A stretch of 64,000 nt of DNA from Salinibacterium sp. NG253 (GTDB taxonomy: Bacteria > Actinomycetota > Actinomycetes > Actinomycetales > Microbacteriaceae). Below the pieces are notes generated by a model. The model did not search any database, was not told the origin of the DNA, and saw only the letters and a program-made list of their open reading frames with translations. Each line of letters begins with the position of its first letter. The stretch's first letter is position 1. This document shows positions 7,620-17,023 of this stretch, in pieces. The position numbers and the translations under genes were made by a program. The stretch spans positions 1,054,378-1,118,377 of the forward strand of contig NZ_JADYWF010000001.1 of assembly GCF_015864945.1 (NCBI RefSeq), given 5' to 3'.

Positions 7620-8684
7620 TTAGACCGCGGACATGTCGATCGGAACCCAAGTTCCGACCTCCATGGAGCGATAGGCGGCATCAATGATTGCGTTGTCGAT
7701 GTAGCCATCGACAAAGGTTTGGCGCGGCTCGACGCCGGTGCGATAGCACTCCACAAAGTGGGTGAGTTCTGCGTGGTAGCCGTACACCCAGGGCTCATCG
7801 GGCACGGGAGTGATCCAGCCGGTTGCTGCTCCCGCTTTTTCGACGACATAGTCAGCGGGGTTTCCCGCGAACGCACGGATGCCCGTCTGACCGGTTTCGT
7901 CGGTGCCAATCCAGCCTGCGGTGCCGTGAATCTCGTTGCGCACATCCAGTCCGGCGATGTGGCCCCAGCTCACTTCGACCTGAGCCATACGGTCATCCTC
8001 GAAACGGATGAGCGCCACAGCGGTGTCTTCCGTCTCGACGTCGTCGCGCGAGAGTCGTGCACCCCACGCAAAGACTTCCTTGGGAGCGGTGTCGTAGCCG
8101 ATGAACCAGCGCCCGATGGCTACACAGTGGCAGCCGAGAGCGCGCAGTGGTCCGCCGCCCGATCGCGAAACATCGCGAGCGTGCTTGTGCGGATGTCCGT
8201 GAGATTCCCGCGCTCGAACCGAGGTCACTCGGCCAACGGCGCCAGCATCCACGAGTTCTTTCGCTTTCACGAGGCCCGGAGCGAACACTTCGGTTTCGGC
8301 GTAGGCGTGCCAGACGCCGGCTTCGCGAACGAGGCGCAGGCATTCGGCAGCTTCGGCGGAGTTGCGGCCGAGCGGCTTGGTGCAAATGATGCCCTTGCCT
8401 GCCGCCGCCGCAGCGGCAACTACCGCCACGTGTTGGTCTTGCGGGAGCGCGACGATGACGATGTCGACATCGTCGCGCTCCACGAGTTCAGCGACAGTGG
8501 AGACAACAACCGGAATGCCAAAGCGTTCCGCGAATGCTGCCCCCGACTCCGCCGAGCGCGCCGCAACAACTGTTACGTCATGCCCGCGGATGCTGCCGAG
8601 CGCTCGAAGGTAGAAGTCGGCTACGAAGCCGGCGCCCACGATCCCTATTCGGACCGGAGCACCGGTCCCTAGCCGACCAGTCAC
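7620..8684 (-). CDS. Gfo/Idh/MocA family oxidoreductase
   Basis: A 354-aa NAD(P)-dependent dehydrogenase of the glucose-fructose oxidoreductase/inositol dehydrogenase family. The Rossmann fold starts at RIGIVGAGFVADFY (about 12-25), and the EKP-like catalytic motif appears as CTKPLGRN (about 100-107). The C-terminal substrate domain is complete. The GTG start overlaps the stop of the binding-protein gene by four bases (GTGA), so translation is coupled. Given its partners it probably oxidises or epimerises the sugar released by the downstream sulfatase, or acts on it before desulfation. The substrate is unknown. Confidence 0.85.
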   Translation of the reverse strand: MTGRLGTGAPVRIGIVGAGFVADFYLRALGSIRGHDVTVVAARSAESGAAFAERFGIPVVVSTVAELVERDDVDIVIVALPQDQHVAVVAAAAAAGKGIICTKPLGRNSAEAAECLRLVREAGVWHAYAETEVFAPGLVKAKELVDAGAVGRVTSVRARESHGHPHKHARDVSRSGGGPLRALGCHCVAIGRWFIGYDTAPKEVFAWGARLSRDDVETEDTAVALIRFEDDRMAQVEVSWGHIAGLDVRNEIHGTAGWIGTDETGQTGIRAFAGNPADYVVEKAGAATGWITPVPDEPWVYGYHAELTHFVECYRTGVEPRQTFVDGYIDNAIIDAAYRSMEVGTWVPIDMSAV

Positions 8685-9700
8685 TTGAGGTTGTCTTTGG
8701 CTGCGGCGAAGAGGTCGACGTTGATGAAGTCCTCTGGTGCTGCAGCTTCATCTGCCGTCAGGCGACCGACGTCAAGGAACAGCTGCGTGAATGAACCGAA
8801 ACGCTCGTAGGTTGATCCGTCGGCGTTGTCAGCCAGGATCTGGTCAGACGTCCACCATTCGAGGCCGTCTGCCTGGCTCTGAAGCTGTTCTGCGGGAGCA
8901 CCCGAGAGCGCAGCCGAGAGAGCGACAGTGTCTTCGGTGTCGGAGATGCGGTAGTCGTTCGCTTCGATGAATACCTCGAGGAAGCGGGTAAGCGCTTCGC
9001 TCTTGTCGGCAATCGCGTCGTTCGAGGCAACCCAGGCTCCGAGGAACTCGGTTTCGGGGAAGTCGACGTTGTTAGCAATGACCTGAGCGTCAGGAACCGA
9101 CTCGAAGATCTGGTCGCTCAGCGGCGAGAAGATTGCTGCGACATCGATCTGGCCAGCAACGAATGCCGAAACGACGCTCGGCGGGTCCAGCGGGATGCGC
9201 TCGATGTCAGCTTCAGTGAGGCCAGCTTCTTCGAGGGCGAGCGCGAGAATCATTTCGCCCGATCCGCCATCCGGAACACCAATCTTGAGTCCTTTGAGGT
9301 CAGCCATCTCGGTTGCACCCGACTCGGGCGAAGCGATGAGGAAGTCACCAAAGGTGCTCTCGTTGGGCGTGATAACGGTGCCCTGGCCTGAGGCGGGCAT
9401 CCACATGGCGCCGCCACCGATGTAACCAACGTCGAGCGATCCACTGGCCATGGCCTGAATCTGGGTCGGACCGTTGGTGAAGGGAACGAGGTTGACGTCG
9501 AGTCCAGCCTTGGTCCAGAGGTCTTGGTCATTGGCGACGGCAATAATCCCGACACCGTTGATGCTGGTGTCGATGTAGCCGACGTTGATGGCGACGAGTT
9601 CTTCGCCACTCTCGTTGCTACCGGCATCTGTCGTGCAACCGGTCAATGCGAGAGCAAATGTTGCGGCGACTGCTGCCGCGCCGAGCATTTTCTTCTTCAT
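8681..9700 (-). CDS. ABC transporter substrate-binding lipoprotein (SsuA/TauA/NrtA type)
   Basis: A 339-aa periplasmic-type binding protein anchored as a lipoprotein: MKKK start, hydrophobic stretch, and LALTGC with lipid-modified Cys22. The mature part follows the nitrate/sulfonate/taurine binding-protein fold: VGYIDTSINGVGIIAVANDQDLWTKAGLDV at the N-terminus, a DVGYIGGGA ligand loop and GLKIGVPDGGSGEMIL. ATG at 9700 has AAGGA at good spacing. It is followed by the Gfo gene and preceded by the ATPase and permease genes of one importer. Because the operon encodes a sulfatase, a sulfated organic solute is a reasonable guess for the ligand. Confidence 0.85.
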   Translation of the reverse strand: MKKKMLGAAAVAATFALALTGCTTDAGSNESGEELVAINVGYIDTSINGVGIIAVANDQDLWTKAGLDVNLVPFTNGPTQIQAMASGSLDVGYIGGGAMWMPASGQGTVITPNESTFGDFLIASPESGATEMADLKGLKIGVPDGGSGEMILALALEEAGLTEADIERIPLDPPSVVSAFVAGQIDVAAIFSPLSDQIFESVPDAQVIANNVDFPETEFLGAWVASNDAIADKSEALTRFLEVFIEANDYRISDTEDTVALSAALSGAPAEQLQSQADGLEWWTSDQILADNADGSTYERFGSFTQLFLDVGRLTADEAAAPEDFINVDLFAAAKDNLK

Positions 9701-9738
9701 GGGGCGTCCTTGCCTGTGATTGGAGATGATTGGTGGAG

Positions 9739-10497
9739 TCATTCGTGGTGGTGCACTCCGCGCCACACTCTGGCGCGGATCTCGGCAAACTCGGGAGAGA
9801 GCCGAATCTCCTCCCCGCGTGGATACGCGAGGGGAACGTCGATAATTTCGCTGATGCGACCGGGGCGGGGGCTCATGACAACGACGCGGCTGGCGAGGTA
9901 CACGGCCTCGTCAACGTCGTGGGTGATGAACACGACGGTGCGCTTTTCTTTTTCCCAGGTCTCGAGCAGGTCGTCTTGCATCTGCACCCGGGTGAGGGCG
10001 TCGAGGGCACCAAATGGCTCATCCATGAGCAGTACTGATGGATGCACGGCGTAGGCCCGTGCGATTGCCGCACGCTGCTTCATGCCGCCCGAAAGCTCCT
10101 TGGGCAGCGCGTTGGCGAAGTCTTGGAGACCGACGAGGCTCAAGTAGTGCATGGCGCGTTCGGCCCGCTCCTTCTTGGGTACCTTCTGCAGGCGAAGCCC
10201 GAACTCAACGTTTTCCTGAGCAGTAAGCCACGGGAACAGTGCGTACTGCTGGAAGATCACGCCGCGGTCGGGGCCGGGGCCCTTGACGGGTTCGTCGTTC
10301 ACGAGCACTTGACCAGAGGTCGGCATGAGCAAGCCGCCGACGAGGTTGAGCATCGTGGACTTGCCGCAGCCACTTGGCCCGACGAGAGTGATGAACTCAC
10401 CCTGCTCAACATCCAGGCTGACATTGTCGAGGCTGACGGTGCGGCCACGCTCCGTGTTGTAGACCTTGGTGACGTTTTTGATGGAGATGAGAGGCAT
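9739..10497 (-). CDS. ABC transporter ATP-binding protein (SsuB/TauB type)
   Basis: A 252-aa ATPase subunit of the nitrate/sulfonate/taurine importer class. Walker A is GPSGCGKST (about 37-45), the Q-loop lies in GVIFQQYALFPW, the signature is LSGGMKQRAAIARA, and Walker B is VLLMDEPFGALD followed by the H-loop in VVFITHDVDEAVYL. The ATG at 10497 shares one base with the permease stop codon (TAATG). It powers import with the adjacent permease and lipoprotein. Confidence 0.9.
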   Translation of the reverse strand: MPLISIKNVTKVYNTERGRTVSLDNVSLDVEQGEFITLVGPSGCGKSTMLNLVGGLLMPTSGQVLVNDEPVKGPGPDRGVIFQQYALFPWLTAQENVEFGLRLQKVPKKERAERAMHYLSLVGLQDFANALPKELSGGMKQRAAIARAYAVHPSVLLMDEPFGALDALTRVQMQDDLLETWEKEKRTVVFITHDVDEAVYLASRVVVMSPRPGRISEIIDVPLAYPRGEEIRLSPEFAEIRARVWRGVHHHE

Positions 10498-11321
10498 TAG
10501 CGAGTCTCCTGCCAGCGAGTAAGTCGCCGTTCGGCGAGAAGAAGCAAACGGTCCATGATGAAGCCGAGCGCACCGATCATGATGATTCCGACGACGATGC
10601 GGTCGGTTTGCAAGAATTGGGCGGCTTGCTGCATCATCCGTCCAAGACCCGTCGGGGCGGCAATCAGCTCCGAGGCCACGAGGGTCGCCCACGAGGCACC
10701 GAGCGCGACGCGCATTCCGACGAAAATGAACGGGGTGGATGCCGGAATCACAACGCGGGTGAAGATCGTGAAGTCTTTCGCGCCAAGCACTCTCGCCGCA
10801 TTGATGAGGGTGATGTCCACGTTACGCACGCCCTGGAAGGTCGCGAGCACGCAGGAGAGGAAGGCCGCGAGGAAGATCACGAAGATCTTGGCGGTCTCAC
10901 CGATTCCGAGGATCACGATGACCAGCGGGATGAGCGCGAGCGGCGGGATGGTGCGGAAGAACTGAATCCACGGCTCGAGCAATCCACGCGCGAGCCAGTA
11001 CCAGCCCATGAGGAAGCCGGCGGGAATGGCGAGGGCCACTCCGAGCAGGAAGCCAGTCGTAACTCGGCTGAGGCTCGTCACGGTGTGGCCCCAGAGGGTT
11101 CCGTTGGCGATGAGTTCAGCAAAGCTGGCAACAACGTCAATCGGCGTCGGGATGAGCGCGTTGCGCGAGAGTACGGCGCTCAGCGTCCAGATTCCAATGC
11201 CCAGGAAGAACGTGATGACGTACAGCCCTTTGAGAGAACGCTCGCCCTTTTCGGTGTCCTCAGCGATAGCTGTCGGTGTTGCCATGGTCAGGGCCTCTGG
11301 TTCGGCCTTTCGATCTGTCAT
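10497..11321 (-). CDS. ABC transporter permease (SsuC/TauC type)
   Basis: A 274-aa inner-membrane permease with about six transmembrane helices and the coupling-helix segment [35 protein letters not shown], typical of the BPD_transp_1 domain of nitrate/sulfonate/taurine importers. ATG at 11321 has AGGA eight bases upstream. It is the second gene of the operon headed by the ROK regulator, 59 bp after that gene. Confidence 0.9.
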   Translation of the reverse strand: MTDRKAEPEALTMATPTAIAEDTEKGERSLKGLYVITFFLGIGIWTLSAVLSRNALIPTPIDVVASFAELIANGTLWGHTVTSLSRVTTGFLLGVALAIPAGFLMGWYWLARGLLEPWIQFFRTIPPLALIPLVIVILGIGETAKIFVIFLAAFLSCVLATFQGVRNVDITLINAARVLGAKDFTIFTRVVIPASTPFIFVGMRVALGASWATLVASELIAAPTGLGRMMQQAAQFLQTDRIVVGIIMIGALGFIMDRLLLLAERRLTRWQETR

Positions 11322-11380
11322 GTCACGTTCCTGTTCGACGTCATTGTCCGGTCCTCTTGGTTCGATGGAGAAGTTGTGGT

Positions 11381-12550
11381 TTAGATGTAGAAATAGCGTT
11401 CAAGCGCAGCGGTTCCGCCTCCGAGCACTCCCGCGTACATGCCGAGCGACGATGGCTCGATACGAACGAGAGGGCGGATGAGCGGAAACACTTGCTGGCG
11501 GGTCTGTTCGGTCAGGCGCTCGAAGAAAGCCTCGGGCACCTCGGCGAGCGCGCCCCCCAGCAGAATCACGTCGGGGTTGAGCAGGTTGACGATGGCCGAT
11601 GTTGCGGTAGCCAACTGGGTGATGATCGAGTCGATGAATGCTCGCGCCGTCTCGTTCGTGTCCGCTGCGGCGTACAGCGCGGTGAGCGCTCCCCCGCCGT
11701 TGCTCGAGAGCCCGGCTTCGGCGAGCTGGCGCTGCAGGGCACCTTCGCTCACGATGGTTTCGAGGCATCCGTTTCCGCCGCAGACGCAGTCGATGCCGTT
11801 GTCGATAACGTGCAAGTGACCGAGTTCAATGGCCCCACGCACGCCGCCAGCGAAGGGCTGCCCCTCAACGACGAGGCCGGCGCCGAGGCCGGTGCGCAAG
11901 TAGATGAACGCAACGCTGCCGAGGTCTTTGGCGACACCGAAGCGGGCTTCGGCGAGCGCCATCGAGCGAACGTTGTGCTCGACGGTGACAGGAAGCCCGG
12001 TGAGCGGTTCGAGGATGTCGGCGACGGGAACATCGCGCCAGTCCAGGTTGATGGGGAGCAGGATGCTTCGGCCCGCGACATCCACGGGACCAGGAACGGC
12101 CACTCCAACGCCGATGACCATCGACTGGTCATATTCCGATGCCGCTATAAGTTCGTTGATCGCGGTCGCAGCCTCAACCATGACCTCGGTGGCGGGGGTC
12201 TCAATGTCGTAGCTGAGCGAGCTGGATGCCACAGTGCCGCCCAGCAGGTCGATAAGACCGAGCTGAACGAAGCCGACGCCCACTTGAACGCCGACGACGA
12301 CGAACGCGTCGCGGACGATCGAAATCTCGGTGGCGGGCCGACCGAGCTTGGTCGGTGAGATCGAGTTGCCCTCGACGATCACGCCTTCGTCAACGAGCTG
12401 GCTGACGGCACGGGTGATGGTGGTGGGGCTGAGGTGAGCGCGGCGGGCGAGTTCAATTCGGGGCAACGGTCCGCTGTCGCGCAGCATGGTCAAGACCTGC
12501 GCACGTACAGAGGTCGCCTCATCGAATCGGCTTACGGCTTCATTGCTCAC
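11381..12550 (-). CDS. ROK family transcriptional regulator
   Basis: A 389-aa repressor with an N-terminal winged helix-turn-helix (about 15-75; [28 protein letters not shown]) and a sugar-kinase-like ROK domain. The zinc-binding signature [19 protein letters not shown] is intact, so the domain can bind a sugar ligand. It heads the operon encoding the importer, oxidoreductase and sulfatase and probably senses a sugar derived from their substrate. The GTG start has no Shine-Dalgarno sequence; a -10-like TATTTT ends six bases before it, which suggests a leaderless mRNA. Confidence 0.88.
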   Translation of the reverse strand: MSNEAVSRFDEATSVRAQVLTMLRDSGPLPRIELARRAHLSPTTITRAVSQLVDEGVIVEGNSISPTKLGRPATEISIVRDAFVVVGVQVGVGFVQLGLIDLLGGTVASSSLSYDIETPATEVMVEAATAINELIAASEYDQSMVIGVGVAVPGPVDVAGRSILLPINLDWRDVPVADILEPLTGLPVTVEHNVRSMALAEARFGVAKDLGSVAFIYLRTGLGAGLVVEGQPFAGGVRGAIELGHLHVIDNGIDCVCGGNGCLETIVSEGALQRQLAEAGLSSNGGGALTALYAAADTNETARAFIDSIITQLATATSAIVNLLNPDVILLGGALAEVPEAFFERLTEQTRQQVFPLIRPLVRIEPSSLGMYAGVLGGGTAALERYFYI

Positions 12551-12556
12551 TTAGAG

Positions 12557-12586
12557 AAAATAACTCTGCCAAGGGAAGAAAGTCAA
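12557..12586 (-). promoter_or_regulatory. Candidate promoter of the ROK-ABC-sulfatase operon, leaderless start
   Basis: Minus strand: TTGACT (12586-12581), an 18-base spacer, TATTTT (12562-12557), then six bases to the GTG start of the ROK gene. Both elements match housekeeping sigma consensus reasonably (TTGACA, TANNNT). Transcription would begin at or next to the start codon. Confidence 0.55.
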
Positions 12587-12690
12587 GCCTCGAGGTAACG
12601 AAAGCGCATCGCCCTCACGGCCCTAGAGCCCTGCGTCTACCCCGTAGCGGTGCGCCAGAAACCCTGCAACTACGGGCCTTAACGCACAAA

Positions 12691-12721
12691 ACGGGGATCC
12701 GCGCCAGGCGCGGATCCCCGT
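12691..12721 (-). terminator. Rho-independent terminator of the fasciclin gene
   Basis: ACGGGGATCCGCGCC (12691-12705) and its exact complement (12707-12721) form a 15-bp dyad. On the minus strand the stem is followed by TTTTG. It lies 16 bases beyond the fasciclin stop codon. Confidence 0.8.
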
Positions 12722-12736
12722 GAAGTTTGCTACAAA

Positions 12737-13384
12737 TTACGCACCGGGGGTGAGGACACCATCGATGAGGTAAACGGTTGCGTTAGCAGTGTGTACGCCA
12801 CCACAGATGACGTTGGCGCCGTTGACGGTGATGTTGTCTCCGCTACCCGCAACGGTGATGGTCTCGCCGTTGACAGTGGTGAGCTCGCCAGCAATGTCAT
12901 CCGGAAGGATCTGGCCGGGAACAACGTGGTACGTGAGGATGCTCGTGAGCAGGTCTGCGTTCTCGGTCTGCATGAGCGCCTCTACGGTCTCAGCAGGAAG
13001 TGCTGCGAAAGCGTCATCAACCGGAGCGAAGACGGTGAATTCTGAACCGTTGAGAGTGTCAACCAGGTCAACGTCAGCGTTGAGACCACCCGAAACGGCA
13101 GCGGTGAGCGTGGTGAGCAGCGGGTTGTTCGATGCGGCTACTGCCACAGGGTCCTGCGCCATTCCGACGATCGAGCCGCTTCCGTCCGGAACGGTCTCGG
13201 CGTAGGCGGCACAGCCGGCGCCGACGAGGTCTGTCGTGTAGTCCATCTCCATTGCCGACGAGCTCTCGTCGGGCGCAGGCGCTGCGGTGTCTTCCGTTGC
13301 GGCACTGGAACAACCGGCGAGACCGACCATTGCTACAGCAGCGAAGGTGAGGGCGGCGAAGGTGTTGCGCTTAATGGATCGCAT
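12737..13384 (-). CDS. Fasciclin (FAS1) domain lipoprotein, MPT70/MPT83-like
   Basis: A 215-aa exported lipoprotein: signal peptide with lipobox GLAGC (Cys25), a short acidic linker, and one FAS1 domain (about 75-215). The FAS1 motifs are FTVFAPVDDAFAALP (H1 box) and LTYHVVPGQI, with the H2-like end YLIDGVLTP. Cysteines before the domain and in NVICGG could form a disulfide, as in mycobacterial MPT70. FAS1 proteins act in adhesion or surface organisation. ATG at 13384 has AAGGAG at ideal spacing. The gene carries a SigK-like promoter and lies next to a dipZ-like gene, as mpt70/mpt83 do in M. tuberculosis. Confidence 0.9.
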   Translation of the reverse strand: MRSIKRNTFAALTFAAVAMVGLAGCSSAATEDTAAPAPDESSSAMEMDYTTDLVGAGCAAYAETVPDGSGSIVGMAQDPVAVAASNNPLLTTLTAAVSGGLNADVDLVDTLNGSEFTVFAPVDDAFAALPAETVEALMQTENADLLTSILTYHVVPGQILPDDIAGELTTVNGETITVAGSGDNITVNGANVICGGVHTANATVYLIDGVLTPGA

Positions 13385-13460
13385 GTGAATCTCCTTGGTG
13401 AAAGTTGGTGGCCCCCGAATGGACCCGGTTTGCCGACTCGCTGCCGGCTTACACAGGACT

Positions 13461-13488
13461 ATTCGGGGCACCCCCGAAAAGGGTTTGG
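13461..13488 (-). promoter_or_regulatory. SigK-like promoter of the fasciclin gene
   Basis: Minus strand: CCAAAC (13488-13483), 16 bases, CCGAAT (13466-13461). The same hexamers and spacer length occur upstream of the sigK-like gene and the dipZ-like gene in this window. The predicted leader is about 70 bases. Confidence 0.7.
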
Positions 13489-13539
13489 AAGATTCTCAAA
13501 AGTTTTTTTGAACCGCTTTCGCGCATAGGGAGGTAAGGA

Positions 13540-13872
13540 TTGTTCGCACGTAAGCTCAGAACGACTCCAGCAATCCGAAAGCAGTGCGATATGGCCCGAC
13601 GTTCCGCCAAGAAGAGTCGGCGTCGAGCAACGCCCGCATCCGTTCTGGTAACTCTCGGCGGAGTCCTCATGAGTTGGATGCTCGGGGCCGTCGCCGTGCG
13701 GCTCGGGCTCGACTGGTCAGATACCTTCTCCTACTCCCCCGCCTCGGAGTGGCGCTACCTCGGCGTTGCTGTCCTCGCGCTCGCTATTGCGATCGGCGGA
13801 AGCATTGCTACGTGGCGCTTCGCTCGCCGCTTTCGCCGGCATCCGCATGCCGATCCCGAGCAGCGCCCCTAG
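13540..13872 (+). CDS. Small membrane protein of unknown function
   Basis: Up to 110 aa. A very basic N-terminus (MARRSAKKSRRR) is followed by two hydrophobic helices separated by a short loop (LGLDWSDTFSYSPASEWRYLG), and the tail is Arg-rich. I do not recognise the family. TTG at 13540 has a strong GGGAGG six bases upstream; ATG at 13591 is the alternative start (93 aa) with a weaker site. It sits between the fasciclin and dipZ-like genes on the dipZ strand. The M. tuberculosis mpt70-dipZ locus also includes a small membrane protein gene (Rv2876), but I cannot claim homology from this reading. Confidence 0.6.
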   Translation: MFARKLRTTPAIRKQCDMARRSAKKSRRRATPASVLVTLGGVLMSWMLGAVAVRLGLDWSDTFSYSPASEWRYLGVAVLALAIAIGGSIATWRFARRFRRHPHADPEQRP

Positions 13873-13890
13873 AGGCGACGCAACCTCAGA

Positions 13891-13918
13891 CCAACCAATT
13901 CGGGCAACGGTTCCGAAC
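13891..13918 (+). promoter_or_regulatory. SigK-like promoter of the dipZ-like gene
   Basis: CCAACC (13891-13896), 16 bases, CCGAAC (13913-13918), ending 53 bases before the ATG at 13972. Together with the sites at 13461-13488 and 59224-59251 it defines CCAAnC-N16-CCGAAY. Confidence 0.65.
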
Positions 13919-13971
13919 TGAGTGCAGCCGTCCGGGCTCCCGGGCGTCACACAGTTCTGTGGAGGAACCTC

Positions 13972-15783
13972 ATGCTCAGTCTCGCCCTTATCGGCTTCCT
14001 AGGAGGCATCATCACGGGTATATCCCCGTGTATCTTGCCGGTCCTTCCGGTCATCTTCTTATCCGGTGGCGCCATGAGTGCCCGCGGCGAAGGGGAAACC
14101 AAGAAGCGTCGCTTTGCCCGCCGAACGATGCCCCTGGCATCCGACGCTGCGGCCGTCAGCGCTACCGCGACGGCAACAGCCGAGAAGGATGCCGCCCCCA
14201 AGGTTTCACCCTGGCGCCCCTACTTCGTGATCGCCGGCCTCGTTGTCGCGTTCAGTGTTTTCACGCTCATCGGGTCGCTCATTCTGGCGCTGCTGAACCT
14301 CCCGCAGGACTTCCTGCGCTGGGCCGGCATTGTCGTTCTCGTTCTGATCGGCCTTGGCCTCATCATCCCCGCTTTCCAGCACATTCTGGAGAAGCCCTTC
14401 TCGTGGATTCCGCAGAAGAACGTCGGAACAGACAAGGGTGGCTTTGTGCTCGGCCTCGCTCTCGGTGCCGTCTACGTGCCCTGCGCCGGACCAGTTCTTG
14501 CAGCCATCACGGTCGCCGGCTCCACCGGACGCATCGGGCCCGAGACCATCGTGCTTACGATCACCTTCGCGGTGGGTGCAGCCCTCCCGCTGCTCATCTT
14601 CGCTCTCGCCGGCCGTCGTGTTGCCGAGCGCGTCAAGACGTTCCGCAAGCACCAGCAGAAGATTCGCGTCACCGGTGGCGTACTGATGATCGCTCTCGCG
14701 ATTGGTCTCGTTTTCAACCTTCCTCAGGCACTTCAGCGCCTCGTTCCCGACTACACGAGCGCTTTGCAAGACCAGTTCAGCGACTCTGAGCAGATTGCAG
14801 AACAGCTCAACCTGGGTGGTCTCGTCAACGAACAGAACAAGGACCTCGACCAGTGCAGCAACGGTGGCACCGAGCTCGAAAGCTGCGGCATCGCTCCCGA
14901 TATTCAGGGGATCCAAGAGTGGTTCAACACCGAGAACAACGAGGAAATCACTCTGGATGAGCTTCGCGGCGAAGTCGTTTTGATCGACTTCTGGGCATAC
15001 TCCTGCATCAACTGCCAGCGTGCGGTTCCGCACATCAACAGCTGGTACGACGCCTACAAGGATCTCGGATTGAACGTCATCGGCGTCCACTCCCCCGAGT
15101 ACGCGTTTGAGAAGGTTCCGGCCAACGTCAAGGCTGGCGCCGAGAACTACGCGATCGAATACCCGGTCGCTCTCGATAACAATCTCAGCACCTGGACCAA
15201 CTACCGCAACCGTTTCTGGCCGGCGCACTACCTGATCGACGCTGAGGGCGTTGTTCGTCACATCAAGTTCGGTGAAGGTAGCTACCAGACCACCGAGAAG
15301 CTCATTCGTGAACTACTCGTGGATGCCAACCCTGACGTTCAGTTGCCGCCAGCAACCGAGGTCAGCGATGACACTCCCGAAGCGGGAACCACTACTCCCG
15401 AGACGTACCTCAGCCTCGGCAAGGTAGTGAACTATGGCGGTGACGAGAAGTACGCGTCGGGCACCAACACCTACAGCTACCCGTCAGATCTTGCCGACAA
15501 CAGCTTCGCGCTTGAAGGCGACTGGGAGCTCACGTTCCAGAATGCGACTCCCCGCAACGGAGAGGGCAGCATCAAGCTGAACTACACCGCGAGTGAAGTT
15601 CGCATGGTTCTCGGTGGCGAAGGCACGATCACGGTGAAGCGCGATGGCAAGACTGAGACCATTAAGGTCTCGGGCACGCCGAACTCCTACTCGATCATTC
15701 CCAAGTCAGACACGATCGAGGCGGGCACACTGGAGGTGACTGTGAGCGAGGGCGTCGAGGCGTACTCGTACACATTCGGCTAA
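13972..15783 (+). CDS. DipZ-like CcdA-thioredoxin fusion (cytochrome c biogenesis/thiol transfer protein)
   Basis: A 603-aa membrane protein with three parts. Residues 1-255 form a CcdA/DsbD-type multi-helix domain with the paired membrane cysteines in [11 protein letters not shown] (Cys20) and YVPCAGPVL (Cys171). Residues about 300-450 form an extracytoplasmic thioredoxin-like domain with the active site YSCINCQR (Cys345, Cys348). Residues about 455-603 form a beta-rich C-terminal domain found in DipZ proteins. Together they would pass reductant from cytoplasmic thioredoxin to exported proteins. ATG at 13972 has GGAGG at good spacing. It lies divergent to a fasciclin gene and has its own SigK-like promoter, recalling M. 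tuberculosis mpt83-dipZ-mpt70. Confidence 0.9.
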   Translation: MLSLALIGFLGGIITGISPCILPVLPVIFLSGGAMSARGEGETKKRRFARRTMPLASDAAAVSATATATAEKDAAPKVSPWRPYFVIAGLVVAFSVFTLIGSLILALLNLPQDFLRWAGIVVLVLIGLGLIIPAFQHILEKPFSWIPQKNVGTDKGGFVLGLALGAVYVPCAGPVLAAITVAGSTGRIGPETIVLTITFAVGAALPLLIFALAGRRVAERVKTFRKHQQKIRVTGGVLMIALAIGLVFNLPQALQRLVPDYTSALQDQFSDSEQIAEQLNLGGLVNEQNKDLDQCSNGGTELESCGIAPDIQGIQEWFNTENNEEITLDELRGEVVLIDFWAYSCINCQRAVPHINSWYDAYKDLGLNVIGVHSPEYAFEKVPANVKAGAENYAIEYPVALDNNLSTWTNYRNRFWPAHYLIDAEGVVRHIKFGEGSYQTTEKLIRELLVDANPDVQLPPATEVSDDTPEAGTTTPETYLSLGKVVNYGGDEKYASGTNTYSYPSDLADNSFALEGDWELTFQNATPRNGEGSIKLNYTASEVRMVLGGEGTITVKRDGKTETIKVSGTPNSYSIIPKSDTIEAGTLEVTVSEGVEAYSYTFG

Positions 15784-15807
15784 CCCGAACTCCTCTGCAC
15801 AACGAAA

Positions 15808-15839
15808 CAGGCCCCCGATCCAACCGGATCGGGGGCCTG
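15808..15839. terminator. Bidirectional terminator between dipZ-like and dsbA-like genes
   Basis: CAGGCCCCCGATCC (15808-15821) pairs exactly with 15826-15839 around the loop AACC. The 14-bp GC-rich stem stands between convergent genes; no long T tract follows. Confidence 0.75.
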
Positions 15840-15857
15840 CTTCGTGCGCTGCGCTCG

Positions 15858-16778
15858 TTACGACTCGGGCGTCGCAGTAGGCGTCGGTGTTGAACTTTCG
15901 ATGAAGTCATCACCAGCAGCTTGAGTAACGAAGGCCTGGAAGCTGACGAGGTCGTTTACTGCACCCTCGTACTTGATTCCGTTGACGAGAACGGTCGGGG
16001 TTCCCGTGACCGCTCCGACGTCAGAGTTGGGGATGGGGTCCGAAAGAGCACGCGCAGTGGAATTACTTACCCACGACTTGAAGGTCTCATCGTTGATGCA
16101 CTCAGCGATGACATCCGTGTTTTCTACCCCGGCGATGTCCAAGAGCTCAATGAGGTCGACATCGCTGAGCCCTGAGGTGTTTTCCTCAGGCTGGATTCCA
16201 TCCGAGAGAAGCAGCGCGTGGTACGCGTAGAAGTCGTTCGGCGAGGTGTCTGCAACACATGCAACGGCGTTGACCGCACGCGAGGAGTACCGCGAGCCGA
16301 GCGAGAGACGGTCGAGGATGGTGATGGGGTGCACTTCGAGAGTAGCGGCGCCGTTGTCGACGAGACTCTCAATATACGCACCGTTGGTCTGCTCAAAAGA
16401 ACCACAAATGGGGCACAGGTAGTCAACATAGATCTGGATGTCTAGAACGCCTGATTCTTCATCGTGGACGCTCGGAATCGGATCAGCATCCGCTTCGAGA
16501 GCGGCCGTCGGCGTAGCGATGAAACCCTGGCTGATTTGAACACCGTCGCTAGCAAAGTTCTGCGGGCCTGGGCCTGCAGGCTGATTCGAGTTGACGAGCA
16601 CCAGCGCGATTACCGCGACGATGGCGACGAGCGCGAGGCCAACGCTGCCTTGAAGAATCCACTTGGTGCGGCGATCTTTCTTCTTCTGTTCGTCACGCTG
16701 AATGCGAGCTTTTTCGCGCGCCGCTTCGCGACGCTCATTCTTGCTGAGTCGGCCATCGCCGGAGTTGCCGTTGCTCAA
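15858..16778 (-). CDS. Membrane-anchored DsbA-like thiol-disulfide oxidoreductase
   Basis: A 306-aa protein. A charged cytoplasmic N-terminus of about 40 residues (KNERREAAREKARIQRDEQ) precedes one transmembrane helix (about 41-63) and an extracytoplasmic DsbA-fold domain with the CPIC active site (Cys122, Cys125) and the cis-proline region TGTPTVLVNG. It would oxidise or isomerise disulfides in exported proteins. The start is TTG at 16778, with GAGG five to six bases upstream; the open frame extends to 16835 but without a ribosome binding site. The C-terminus is Thr/Pro-rich. Its position next to the DipZ-like protein suggests a shared extracytoplasmic thiol system. Confidence 0.82.
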   Translation of the reverse strand: MSNGNSGDGRLSKNERREAAREKARIQRDEQKKKDRRTKWILQGSVGLALVAIVAVIALVLVNSNQPAGPGPQNFASDGVQISQGFIATPTAALEADADPIPSVHDEESGVLDIQIYVDYLCPICGSFEQTNGAYIESLVDNGAATLEVHPITILDRLSLGSRYSSRAVNAVACVADTSPNDFYAYHALLLSDGIQPEENTSGLSDVDLIELLDIAGVENTDVIAECINDETFKSWVSNSTARALSDPIPNSDVGAVTGTPTVLVNGIKYEGAVNDLVSFQAFVTQAAGDDFIESSTPTPTATPES

Positions 16779-16894
16779 TCGAACCTCATCTGCCGTGTAA
16801 ATCGCTGTGGAGGGCGCCCAAAAATTACGACGCACCCGTCGATTTTAGGAGGAATCGCTGGGAATTGCCCAACCGAACCCTAAGTTGGCGACCA

Positions 16895-16931
16895 TTTTGG
16901 GGTGGACCACTCTGTCATTCACCCCCCAAAA
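16895..16931. other. Imperfect inverted repeat upstream of the sugar-import ATPase gene
   Basis: TTTTGGGGTG (16895-16904) faces CACCCCCCAAAA (16920-16931), with two extra C in the right arm. It lies in the 245-bp gap between the divergent dsbA-like and ABC ATPase genes and could be an operator or mRNA leader hairpin. I see no clear promoter for either gene. Confidence 0.3.
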
Positions 16932-17023
16932 GAGTGCAATAATGACCCAACGCGGTTTCGACCGCTGTCCATCACTCGGATCGTCCGGCACGTACCTGCC
17001 GGTGAAGGAGAAATAAAAGAACA

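Noticed and set aside
16850-17023. CCGAAC at 16872 considered as a fourth SigK-like promoter
   Set aside because: No CCAAnC lies 16 bases upstream on that strand.
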